Shown: in pieces, positions 1 to 7,519 of the stretch | How positions within the stretch are numbered: position 1 is the first letter of the stretch | Layout of the letters: each line of letters begins with the position of its first letter | Assembly: GCA_947176785.1 (NCBI GenBank) | Contig: CAMWSA010000112.1 | Location: 1 to 10,179, forward strand | Direction of reading: 5' to 3' | Source: an uncultured Lachnospiraceae bacterium | GTDB lineage: Bacteria; Bacillota; Clostridia; Lachnospirales; Lachnospiraceae | DNA length: 10,179 nt | Notes under the pieces: model-generated | Database searches by the model: none | The model's input: the letters and a program-made list of their open reading frames with translations, nothing else | Told to the model about the DNA's origin: nothing | Made by a program: the position numbers and the translations under genes

Positions 1-31
1 TTTGTTGATATTTATAATAAAATCAATATAT

Positions 32-37
32 GGGAGG
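32..37 (+). promoter_or_regulatory. Ribosome binding site of ilvC
   Basis: GGGAGG lies 8 nt before the ATG at 46 and is a strong Shine-Dalgarno sequence that fixes this start. The 31 bases before it are AT-rich and too short to show a promoter, so ilvC may be read from a promoter or operon left of the window. Confidence 0.85.
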
Positions 38-45
38 TCATATCA

Positions 46-1047
46 ATGGCAAAAATCTATTACGAACAGGATTGTAACCTTCAGGTCTTAGCCGGAAAAA
101 AAGTTGCAATCATAGGCTATGGCAGTCAGGGTCACGCTCATGCGCTTAATCTTCATGAAAGCGGAGCAGATGTTATTGTGGGACTGTATCAGGGCAGCAA
201 ATCTTGGGCCAAGGCAGAAGAAGCCGGTTTGACAGTAGTTACGGCGGCAGAAGCGGCAAAAGAGGCAGATATTATAATGATGTTGGTCAATGATGAAAAA
301 CAGGCGAAGCTGTACAAGGAATCCATTGAGCCAAATCTTACAGAGGGCAAGGCTTTAATATTTGCACATGGATTTGTGATACATTACGGCCTGATTGTGC
401 CGCCGCCTTTTGTGGATGTATTTTTAATTGCACCCAAGGGTCCCGGTCACACAGTCAGAAGCCAGTTCCTGGAGGGAAAAGGCGTTCCGTGCCTGATAGC
501 GGTTCATCAGGACGCTACCGGCAAAGCAAGGGAAACAGCGCTTGCCTATGCGCTTGGAATTGGCGGCGCAAGAGCCGGAGTGATTGAAACTTCGTTCAAA
601 GAAGAAACGGAAACAGACCTTTTCGGAGAACAGGCAGTGCTTTGCGGCGGTGTTTCCGCTTTAATCAAGGCTGGATTTGAAACGCTGGTTGAAGCCGGCT
701 ATCAGCCGGAAATGGCATATTTTGAATGCTGCCATGAAATGAAATTGATTGTAGACCTGATCAATAGAGGCGGCCTGACAATGATGCGGTATTCGGTCAG
801 CGATACTGCGGAATACGGTGATTACATAACCGGCGAGAAAATTATCACCGATGAAACAAGAAAAGCCATGAAAGGTATTCTCAAAGATGTTCAGGAAGGA
901 AAATTTGCAAAGGACTGGCTTCTTGAGAATCAGTCGGGAAGAACTTATTTCAATGCGAAAAAACAGATTGAATCGGAGCATGAACTTGAAAAGGTCGGAG
1001 CCAAACTGCGGGGCTTGATGTCATGGATGAAAAGACCATTAGAGTAA
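46..1047 (+). CDS. ilvC: Ketol-acid reductoisomerase (NADP+), class I
   Basis: Second common step of branched-chain amino-acid synthesis: Mg2+-dependent isomerisation and NAD(P)H reduction of acetolactate or acetohydroxybutyrate to the dihydroxy acids; cytosolic. The 333 residues fit the short (class I) form. The N-terminal Rossmann domain carries GYGSQGHAHALNL at 24-36 and the cofactor loop VGLYQGSKSW at 45-54. The C-terminal knotted helical domain carries the metal/substrate residues: D191 and E195 in ETDLFGEQ, E227 and E231 in FECCHEMKL, and S252 before DTAEYGDY. H108 of AHG is present. Odd points are V111 where the family usually has Asn (HGFNIH), the stretch LIVPPPFVDV where QIVPPKDVDV is usual, and a double Cys at 228-229. 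All catalytic residues remain, so it is expected to be active. A terminator follows, so it is the last gene of its transcript. No other ilv or leu gene is visible in the window. Confidence 0.97.
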   Translation: MAKIYYEQDCNLQVLAGKKVAIIGYGSQGHAHALNLHESGADVIVGLYQGSKSWAKAEEAGLTVVTAAEAAKEADIIMMLVNDEKQAKLYKESIEPNLTEGKALIFAHGFVIHYGLIVPPPFVDVFLIAPKGPGHTVRSQFLEGKGVPCLIAVHQDATGKARETALAYALGIGGARAGVIETSFKEETETDLFGEQAVLCGGVSALIKAGFETLVEAGYQPEMAYFECCHEMKLIVDLINRGGLTMMRYSVSDTAEYGDYITGEKIITDETRKAMKGILKDVQEGKFAKDWLLENQSGRTYFNAKKQIESEHELEKVGAKLRGLMSWMKRPLE

Positions 1048-1091
1048 CATAGTGTATGGAAGATAATAGATTCATACTGCGATAAGGCGGG

Positions 1092-1130
1092 AAAGCGTTT
1101 GTTGGAAGAAAACCAATGAACGCTTTTTTT
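1092..1130 (+). terminator. Rho-independent terminator after ilvC
   Basis: A stem of AAAGCGTT (1092-1099) and AACGCTTT (1119-1126) is extended inward by TGTTGG/CCAATG with two G-U pairs, giving about 14 pairs around an A-rich 7-nt loop. It runs directly into a T tract ending at 1130. There is no T run on the other strand, so it serves ilvC and not the convergent membrane-protein operon. Confidence 0.9.
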
Positions 1131-1187
1131 CTGGGTAGTGTATATGGTTTTGTGCCTTTGCCCTTCCTCCTTATTCCAGAGGCCGGG

Positions 1188-1204
1188 TGTGGGCGGAGCC
1201 CACA
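1188..1204. repeat. Short GC-rich hairpin in the convergent intergenic region
   Basis: TGTGGGC-GGA-GCCCACA forms a perfect 7-bp stem with a 3-nt loop. It lies between the ilvC terminator and the 3' end of the minus-strand operon. Neither strand has a T run after it, so it is at most a weak or factor-assisted terminator for the minus-strand operon or an RNA 3'-end stabiliser. Confidence 0.45.
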
Positions 1205-1286
1205 AGCCCTTATAAATACTGGGTTTCCGGAATGTTATGGCGGGCAGGCACCTATCAGGGAGTAAAGTTCAAAGACACAGAATTCA

Positions 1287-3125
1287 TTACATTCTCTCAT
1301 ATTTTCTTTTTTGCAAAAATCTTTTCCATAACAGATAAACACTCCAGTACAGTAATAACTGCAGTTCTATTGCCAATGCCAGTCTGCGCAGCTCGGCACG
1401 ATGACGATAGTGAAAACCACAGATCAACTGCGCGTCATAAGCCTGCATGTCAAGCTGCAACGAAGACAATTCTGCCAATGGGTATAGTCCCTTGTCCGTA
1501 ACTCCCACGGATATATGGCCTTCCCCCAGATTCCTGCCCGATATGCTGATCCGATAGGAGGTATTTCTCTTGAACCGAAGATCTGTCGGCAGTTCGTAGA
1601 ATTTGCCGCCCTCGACCTCACTGGCGGATATAGTAAATTTCTGAAGCACCTGGTTTTCTTCTAAAAAGCATATTTCTATTTCGCCCGACTGACCGGACTC
1701 CGCATATAGCAGCAGGTTCACGGCAGGGATCGATTGATAAGAAGGGGTAAAATCCTGCCAAAGTTCCATATGTTCATTTAAATCAAGCTGTGTGGGTACA
1801 CAATTTCCATTGTGGATATAAGTTTCATCTTTGGCCTGCAGGGCGATTACAATGGATGTAAGCGTTATGGCAATGGGAACGATGAATCTTCTCCTGCGGG
1901 ACGGCTGCATTATTTCCCCATTCAGAGAATTTATCATGGATGCGAGCAAGGCTGTCAGTGCCACTATCCAGATACGATACGTGTAGCTGCTGTGTACATA
2001 GGTGTGATTGTGCAAAACAATATACCAGACAACCGGAGAAAGGGCTGTTAACAGCAGCGATAAGGTTTTTTCTGTGTGGAGAATCCTGGATTTTCCGGCA
2101 ATTCGAAAGCCCCACCATACAATCCATCCACCCAACAGGGATATACCCTGAATGCTTCTGTAAATGCCTAGATTCTGCAGGAGGACTCTTAAATGCGATA
2201 TTTCATAACCGTCAGTGTTGGGCAGAACGCCGGCGCGGTATCGGACTTCATGCCAGGCCTGTTCCCAAAGCGGTCTTTGCAGAATAATTCCGCCCAAAAG
2301 CCATTTTCCCATCCAGAATCCGCCGTATCCGCAAATCCAGGCAATACCGCACAGGATCACAGACGTAAGCTGCTTTTTTACCGGTTTATCTTCACTGTCC
2401 ATGACGATCCACCAGATGACGGGGATTCCCCATGTAAAAAGAGGATATGTGAGCAAATCCATATAAGAGGTGAGCATTCCAAGAATCAAAAAAAGGAGAT
2501 AAACCCGCTGCCTTTTCGCAAACCAGTCATGAAAGCGGATGATCGCCAGAGAACCGATCATACTGATGTAGAATATCCAGCTGTATTGCAGAGCCTGGGA
2601 GACGGCCATCGGCAGCAGCAGCCCGTAGACGGTCAGAGCCAGGGCGGCCCAGGGGCCGCCTTTTCGGCGGTAAAGTATACAGGCCATAGCGGCTGTCACC
2701 GATATTTGCAGCAGTTGATTCAGAACCCGCAGATCGGCGTAATTAAGGAAGAGAAGTAATGGACGGAGAATCGCTACATAGCCATGCCAGTAGTAGCTAT
2801 AGCCGTCCGCCATTTGGTTCCCGGCCATATTCATCACCTGGTGCAGAGCGCTGTCATCCGGTTTGTGCCCTGCCGTAGTGATCATGATGGAATCGGTGAA
2901 ATTATCCAATATGCCGCCGGGATTTATCCCCGATGGTACACCCGCGTCCTGGCGCATCAGGGGGACGGCAGGATACCATCCCTCCTGATTTAACTGGTCA
3001 ACAGATTCCCGCACATGTATGCTCTCCTCTGTCACAGGCAACAGATAGGAAAGCCATAACAGGGTTACTCCGATCACAATTCCCGCCAGCAGGATTAATA
3101 CTCCCTTACCGATTGTTTTAACCAT
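1287..3125 (-). CDS. Polytopic membrane protein, GT-C glycosyltransferase-like
   Basis: A 612-residue integral membrane protein, with no specific family recognised with certainty. A first membrane segment (about 7-29) is followed by an outside loop of roughly 90 residues containing NFTDSIMITTA and then ADGYSYYWHGY before the next segments. This long first outer loop with acidic residues ahead of a LRPLLLFLNY-type segment resembles GT-C enzymes, which use polyprenyl-phosphate sugars. About ten more hydrophobic segments reach residue ~425. A soluble, beta-rich outside domain (about 430-570) follows, then a final membrane segment and a basic tail (KRFLQKRKYERM). The start is supported by AAGGTG 7 nt upstream. 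It is the third gene of the minus-strand group, separated from the second by 149 nt holding a gene remnant. Surface polysaccharide or wall-polymer glycosylation is inferred, with unknown substrate. It could instead be a transporter-like or scaffold protein. Confidence 0.8.
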   Translation of the reverse strand: MVKTIGKGVLILLAGIVIGVTLLWLSYLLPVTEESIHVRESVDQLNQEGWYPAVPLMRQDAGVPSGINPGGILDNFTDSIMITTAGHKPDDSALHQVMNMAGNQMADGYSYYWHGYVAILRPLLLFLNYADLRVLNQLLQISVTAAMACILYRRKGGPWAALALTVYGLLLPMAVSQALQYSWIFYISMIGSLAIIRFHDWFAKRQRVYLLFLILGMLTSYMDLLTYPLFTWGIPVIWWIVMDSEDKPVKKQLTSVILCGIAWICGYGGFWMGKWLLGGIILQRPLWEQAWHEVRYRAGVLPNTDGYEISHLRVLLQNLGIYRSIQGISLLGGWIVWWGFRIAGKSRILHTEKTLSLLLTALSPVVWYIVLHNHTYVHSSYTYRIWIVALTALLASMINSLNGEIMQPSRRRRFIVPIAITLTSIVIALQAKDETYIHNGNCVPTQLDLNEHMELWQDFTPSYQSIPAVNLLLYAESGQSGEIEICFLEENQVLQKFTISASEVEGGKFYELPTDLRFKRNTSYRISISGRNLGEGHISVGVTDKGLYPLAELSSLQLDMQAYDAQLICGFHYRHRAELRRLALAIELQLLLYWSVYLLWKRFLQKRKYERM

Positions 3126-3132
3126 ATGCCAT

Positions 3133-3138
3133 CACCTT
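3133..3138 (-). promoter_or_regulatory. Ribosome binding site of the 612-residue membrane protein
   Basis: On the minus strand AAGGTG lies 7 nt before the ATG at 3125. It supports independent translation of this gene after the 149-nt gap from its upstream neighbour. Confidence 0.7.
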
Positions 3139-3157
3139 GGATGATATTTCGTAGAGC

Positions 3158-3246
3158 AGAAGAATGTGAAACATCATCTTCAAACGCTTTCTTATAAATA
3201 TAATTTCTAATTTTTGTTCCGTAATATTATATCTGATTTGCTTTCG
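3158..3246 (-). pseudogene. Remnant of a lost coding sequence, copy 1 (inverted partner of 7431-7519)
   Basis: Read on the minus strand, this stretch matches 7431-7519 on the plus strand at about three quarters of positions by hand alignment, including a perfect 17-bp run (3183-3199). The minus-strand translation gives RYNITEQKLE and, after a one-base frameshift, NYIYKKAFEDDVS. The other copy reads RYNVTEPELGDYIYKKALEDGVS without a break. Several differences fall at third codon positions (AGA/AGG, ACG/ACA, TAT/TAC), as expected from a common coding ancestor. It fills most of the gap between the stop at 3275 and the start at 3125. The parent family is not recognised. Confidence 0.6.
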
Positions 3247-3274
3247 AAGGATTCCAGGAACATTGCGGCAAATT

Positions 3275-5587
3275 TCAACGCCCGTGAGTATAACAGGAGT
3301 GTATTGCCGCTGTTTTTATCTGAATTTTACAAAAGCATACGATGCATCCAATCATCGTTATCAATGAAATCGTTTCGACCAGCCGCCAGTACCACATTCC
3401 GGGAAAAGAGATCTGAATTGTTCCCGTATAATCTGCCGGTATTAAAACACGTATCACATTGTTGTCTCCATAGGTGATATGGAAAGCCTCTCCGGAGACG
3501 GCGTCCCTTGCCCTATAGCCTTTATAAAGGATAAGCGGAACTTCCACATAGCCTGTTTCTTTACTGTTGTTTGTGCAGCACAATTCAATATTCAGGTTAT
3601 TTTTCACATAACTGGTTATTTCCACATGCTTACTGCTGACCGGCGGATTATAACGCAGCAGGCTGGAATCTGTTCCGACAGGCAGATATTCTTCTCCCAT
3701 GGCAAAAGTTGTTCCTACGCCGTTTATATCATAAATCCGCCAAAAGGCTTTATTTTCAAGACAATCATTTTCATACCAAAGCCCACCGAATAATGCGACT
3801 GCTATCACAATGCCAAAATACAGTTTCCTGCCTTCGATTGAACTTTTCTGTAGGATCCATACGCCTGCTATGCAGGTAATAATACTAAGGAATGGAATTG
3901 CTATACTTAAAAATCTCATAGGGAACTGAATGCTTGATACGATTTTGGAGGTCATGCCACTCATATCCTGTATAACGTCCCATGGGAAATATCTGGTACT
4001 CATTACAATTGCCGCCATGGATAAAGCAAACACCATTTTCCCCATTTTATGGGAAGGAAAAGATTTGTCCCTTTGAACACGGCACAGATAGACAAAAATC
4101 CCGATCAATACGGCAAATCCGGGGGTAAGCGGAGGTGTCGCATTCATTCCGACCTCATAAAGAGAATGGGGCTGTGATAACCCCGCATAAGGGAAAAGCT
4201 GCAGCAGATGTGCCAGAAAAAGCCCCTTGTGCTGAATCCGCACAGAGGTATAGCCCACTTTCAGGTTTCCTGCCAACAGATACTCTAAAAACGGTACAAG
4301 AAACCAGGCATTGAGTAAAACAGTGAAAACAACCGTTTTAGCCAATACCGCAAAGGTACGTTTGCGGAATACCTTTTTCCATAAAATGAGGCACAGCAGA
4401 ATTGTGAAACCGCCTGCCATCTCGCAAGTCAATACATGTGTATGAATGATCCCGGAATAGGCGATCGTCGGTAAGATCCAGCTTCTTTGGTAACCGTCTG
4501 TCTTGGGGTCTTCCGAAAAAATGCGATAAAGACCATAGCACAGTAATGGCAGAAACATCATTGCAGTGTATTCGCCCACAGCCGCGCGCTGGTATACACA
4601 ATATAACCGGTATGGGGCGAACAAGGTTAAAAGACTTCCCAATATGCCCAAATACTTGCTTTTAAATAATTTTCCATAAGAATAATATGCTATCAGACAT
4701 GTCCCTGCGTTGATAAGCAGTACATATAATTTATAACAGGTTTGTAACGGCAGCCCCAGCAGCCGGAAAACTGCCGGTACATAGAGTAACAGATTGCCAT
4801 ACATAACAGAATCCGCATAACCATGTCCCGCCAGCCATTTAGGATATAAACGCACGGGAAACTGTCCGGTCTCCAAACCGTCTTTCAGCCCTTCCAGCCG
4901 CAGAAGATGATAGGCCAAATCATCTCCTGCCAGCACATAATTCACCATAAGCGGAATCGAGGAGAGAATAATCAGGAGCGTTAGCGTGATCACAATTTTT
5001 CTATTGTCTCCGCTAACCTTATCCCTTTGCACATGCTTTCGATATATGTATATTACATCGACCAGAATAAACACCAACGTAAAAACGGTCAGGAGCATCA
5101 GCCGAAAATCGTTGGTTTCACGCACAGAGATGCCTTTTACAGCCAGATAGCTGTTCGTCCCGTTATAATTTGTATAAACCTGAATGGTGTCATTCCCACG
5201 GAGGAGCCAGATTATAAAATCTGTCTCGTGCAGTCCGGAGTATAAATTTACAACGTTGGCTAACAACCATCCCTTTGCGCCCGTACTCTCCTGCACACCG
5301 CAGGCGTTTAACATATTTGTATCCGTATCGTACTCTAAGCGGATTTGATAGCTGCCCGCAGGCAGCGATATATTGGGGCTTAATGAGAAAATACCCCCAT
5401 ACCCTGCCTGTCCATCAATGTAATTTCCAATTGCCGTATCATAGGCTCCGGCATTGATCTGCTGCTTTTCGCTTTCGATATATATTTCCCGCTTTTCCCT
5501 AAAAAGATTGGCAATGCACAGTAACAGAATGGCTCCTTCTATCAAAAAAAGAACAATTGTCTTTGAGAACTTTAATTTCATTTTCAT
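3275..5587 (-). CDS. YfhO/PTPS-related polytopic membrane protein
   Basis: A 770-residue membrane protein of the Firmicute YfhO/'6-pyruvoyl-tetrahydropterin synthase-related' type, implicated in glycosylating cell-surface polymers (YfhO of Bacillus acts on lipoteichoic acid). After an N-terminal membrane anchor (about 9-29) comes an outside beta-rich domain (about 35-157), then about a dozen membrane segments. The hallmark first large loop is GDDLAYHLLRLEGLKDGL (221-238) followed by GQFPVRLYPKWLAGHGY (241-257); the acidic pair D222/D223 fits a GT-C-like catalytic site. The C-terminal outside part (about 655-735) has VEVPLILYKGYRAR and a final beta pattern typical of YfhO tails, then a last membrane segment. 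I chose the start at 5587 because GAGGAG lies 8 nt upstream; an in-frame ATG at 5734 would overlap the upstream gene by 110 nt. Only 37 nt separate it from that gene, so co-transcription is likely. The sugar and acceptor are unknown. Confidence 0.85.
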   Translation of the reverse strand: MKMKLKFSKTIVLFLIEGAILLLCIANLFREKREIYIESEKQQINAGAYDTAIGNYIDGQAGYGGIFSLSPNISLPAGSYQIRLEYDTDTNMLNACGVQESTGAKGWLLANVVNLYSGLHETDFIIWLLRGNDTIQVYTNYNGTNSYLAVKGISVRETNDFRLMLLTVFTLVFILVDVIYIYRKHVQRDKVSGDNRKIVITLTLLIILSSIPLMVNYVLAGDDLAYHLLRLEGLKDGLETGQFPVRLYPKWLAGHGYADSVMYGNLLLYVPAVFRLLGLPLQTCYKLYVLLINAGTCLIAYYSYGKLFKSKYLGILGSLLTLFAPYRLYCVYQRAAVGEYTAMMFLPLLCYGLYRIFSEDPKTDGYQRSWILPTIAYSGIIHTHVLTCEMAGGFTILLCLILWKKVFRKRTFAVLAKTVVFTVLLNAWFLVPFLEYLLAGNLKVGYTSVRIQHKGLFLAHLLQLFPYAGLSQPHSLYEVGMNATPPLTPGFAVLIGIFVYLCRVQRDKSFPSHKMGKMVFALSMAAIVMSTRYFPWDVIQDMSGMTSKIVSSIQFPMRFLSIAIPFLSIITCIAGVWILQKSSIEGRKLYFGIVIAVALFGGLWYENDCLENKAFWRIYDINGVGTTFAMGEEYLPVGTDSSLLRYNPPVSSKHVEITSYVKNNLNIELCCTNNSKETGYVEVPLILYKGYRARDAVSGEAFHITYGDNNVIRVLIPADYTGTIQISFPGMWYWRLVETISLITMIGCIVCFCKIQIKTAAIHSCYTHGR

Positions 5588-5595
5588 TATTAGAA

Positions 5596-5601
5596 CTCCT
5601 C
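5596..5601 (-). promoter_or_regulatory. Ribosome binding site of the YfhO-like gene
   Basis: GAGGAG on the minus strand ends 8 nt before the ATG at 5587. This favours that start over the in-frame ATG at 5734. Confidence 0.8.
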
Positions 5602-5624
5602 GTATACTTTTGCAATGACCATTA

Positions 5625-7346
5625 TCAATTTTTATCCGGTTTGCGGTAGTACCGTTGATAGGTACCGTCCTCATAGGAATCCGCCCCGAATTCCTCATAG
5701 ATCCACTGCATGATCCAGGAGTCCTCGTCCACATTCAGGTGGCCGAACCAACAATCCACCACCGCTACGTTAGGGAGCTTATCCGGATTTTGCTCCCAAT
5801 ACTGCAGGAGCTTTTCATCGTAGGTGGGCGTACATATGGTGGATGCGGCGCTGATCTCCACATCCTCATAAAGGTAGGGTAAGGTTGAAACAACGCCGCT
5901 TTCTGACACAACCAAAAGGCGGTCGCCGGATCTGATATGTTGCGGCCATTCCTGTAAGACGGAATTCATTATGTAAGGCCCCATGTAATCAGATATGATC
6001 CCTACAGCCGGACCGGACCTGACAATATTTTCAACTGAAAAAATATTTTTATAATAAATTGACATTGGCACAAAGGTGTAGATGTTCCGAAACAAAGCCA
6101 GCCCCAGAAAAATATACAGAGGGATGCAGGCATTCCAGCCTATGGATTGCAGTCCCCGGCTTATGGGAATAAAGGTCACCGCTACACCCAGGATTAGATA
6201 GGTCATGGCTGTGGCAAAAGACAGATTTGTCAGCAGCAGCACAGCGGACATGCATCCCAGGCTCAGACAGGTTCCCAGCCAAAAGATCTGTTTCTCTTTC
6301 TTATTGCAGCAGCGAAGCAGGAAAATGCCCAGCAGTATCAGGGGAAAATAACCCTCTGTCCATATGAAGTCATCATATACAAAAATGATGCACAGAAAGT
6401 CAAATATTCCCAAGAGTGCGAAAAAAGCACTACACCAGGAAAGCGCCAGTTCTCTTAGGGAGTTTGTGGATTTTCTGCGTATGAGTCTTGTCAGCAGGGC
6501 GATTGTACAGGAGAGAATGGCGCAGATGCCATATACCAGAAGCAAACGCCCGATTTCGACGCCATAGCCAATCACATTCTCATAGCCCTTGATTTTTTCA
6601 GCCATGCTCACGGCGTGGGAACTGTCCCCGGCCAATATTTCCCGGATATAGAAAAGAAATTCCGCAAAGCCCAGCCGAAAGCCGAAGAAAGCGATATAGG
6701 AAATCCCCATAATGCCGCATACCGCCGAAAAAAGCAGGCAGTCTTTCAGCCTTTTCTCGGACTTACCCAATAAAAAGCCCATTATGATGAAATATACCAG
6801 CAGGCAGGAGGGATAGGACAGAATCTCCAGACACAGGCACAGAGCCGACAGGATCAGCCATTTTTTGCTATGCCGCTCAAGGTACCGCACCAGGCAGCAG
6901 AATAGTAATATGGCTGAATAGATCTGCATATTGGAGAAGTCCAGGATCACATAAGTCTTGGCATTGGAAATGGCTAAAAAGGAGGCCGCAAGAAATGCCG
7001 TCAAATGGCTGCAGTATCTTTTCATTGTGTAATAAAAGAACAGCACCACCAGCAGTTTGATCAGCAGGCTTACGGTGTTCAGGTACAGGACGATTCCTGT
7101 TGCGGTTCCCGTGGCCCACATCCAGATTTTGATAAAAAAGGCCAACAGGAATGCGGAAGTCTGGTGCGGCTCCCGCATCTGGGAAAACATATGATCCTCC
7201 ATGGCCAGGCGGTAAGACATGGTCACGGCATATTCCACATCGATGTGGAAGTCCATGAACATTTTCTTGATATTGACAAGTATGGTTCCCTGAACCAGCA
7301 GAACAGGCAGCCATTTCATCTGTTTTTTTGCAGTAATTTTTCCCAT
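5625..7346 (-). CDS. Polytopic membrane protein, probable GT-C glycosyltransferase
   Basis: A 573-residue membrane protein with GT-C architecture. A first membrane segment (about 11-27) is followed by an outside loop with HIDVEYAVTMSYRLAMEDHMF (34-54) and REPHQTSAFLL (58-68). D36/E38 and D51/E59 are candidate acidic catalytic or metal residues, as in enzymes using polyprenyl-phosphate sugars. About ten more hydrophobic segments follow. The C-terminal outside domain (about 460-573, from GPAVGIISDYMG through SGDRLLVVSESG to a basic end) is a soluble cap. The start at 7346 is chosen because MGKITAKKQMKW precedes the first membrane segment as a normal basic N-terminus; a GGAG lies a rather long 12 nt upstream. 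The longer in-frame reading from 7439 adds 31 residues from the antisense of a gene remnant and is disfavoured. It is the first gene of the three-gene minus-strand group. The substrate is unknown. Confidence 0.82.
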   Translation of the reverse strand: MGKITAKKQMKWLPVLLVQGTILVNIKKMFMDFHIDVEYAVTMSYRLAMEDHMFSQMREPHQTSAFLLAFFIKIWMWATGTATGIVLYLNTVSLLIKLLVVLFFYYTMKRYCSHLTAFLAASFLAISNAKTYVILDFSNMQIYSAILLFCCLVRYLERHSKKWLILSALCLCLEILSYPSCLLVYFIIMGFLLGKSEKRLKDCLLFSAVCGIMGISYIAFFGFRLGFAEFLFYIREILAGDSSHAVSMAEKIKGYENVIGYGVEIGRLLLVYGICAILSCTIALLTRLIRRKSTNSLRELALSWCSAFFALLGIFDFLCIIFVYDDFIWTEGYFPLILLGIFLLRCCNKKEKQIFWLGTCLSLGCMSAVLLLTNLSFATAMTYLILGVAVTFIPISRGLQSIGWNACIPLYIFLGLALFRNIYTFVPMSIYYKNIFSVENIVRSGPAVGIISDYMGPYIMNSVLQEWPQHIRSGDRLLVVSESGVVSTLPYLYEDVEISAASTICTPTYDEKLLQYWEQNPDKLPNVAVVDCWFGHLNVDEDSWIMQWIYEEFGADSYEDGTYQRYYRKPDKN

Positions 7347-7430
7347 AGTAGATACATACTCCGATATAATAGTAATTGCGGATCCACAGCCAGCATCAGT
7401 ACTGGGGTGCTGTTTCACAAAGTAGACATT

Positions 7431-7519
7431 TTGAAACAAATCAGGTATAATGTTACAGAACCGGAACTTGGGGATTACATTTATAAGAAAGCGTTGGAAG
7501 ATGGCGTTTCATTTTTTCT
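7431..7519 (+). pseudogene. Remnant of a lost coding sequence, copy 2 (inverted partner of 3158-3246)
   Basis: On the plus strand this reads in frame as ...ILKQIRYNVTEPELGDY followed by IYKKALEDGVSF, a natural-looking protein segment with no start, RBS or stop of its own. It matches copy 1 in inverted orientation, with a perfect 17-bp run at 7479-7495 and 1-nt indels elsewhere. Beyond 7519 the match ends abruptly inside the recombinase gene, which looks like an insertion or rearrangement boundary. Similarity may extend weakly leftward (a TGV tripeptide in the same frame in both copies). The gene family of origin is not recognised. Confidence 0.6.

Noticed and set aside
1131..1286. Possible small gene or structured RNA between the ilvC terminator and the convergent operon
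   Set aside because: Frames crossing it lack a ribosome site and run into antisense of the membrane-protein gene. Only one short hairpin (1188-1204) is visible.
3183..3199. 17-bp perfect match with 7479-7495 as a Hin-type crossover site
   Set aside because: The sequence is not palindromic and lies inside a longer, coding-like diverged match, so common descent explains it better than a dedicated recombination site.
5588..5734. N-terminal extension of the YfhO-like protein (start at 5734)
   Set aside because: It would overlap the upstream gene by 110 nt, encodes low-complexity antisense-like residues, and ignores the strong GAGGAG site before 5587.
7347..7439. N-terminal extension of the GT-C-like protein (start at 7439)
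   Set aside because: The extra 31 residues begin in the antisense of the gene remnant and look non-native, while the start at 7346 gives a normal basic N-terminus before the first membrane segment.
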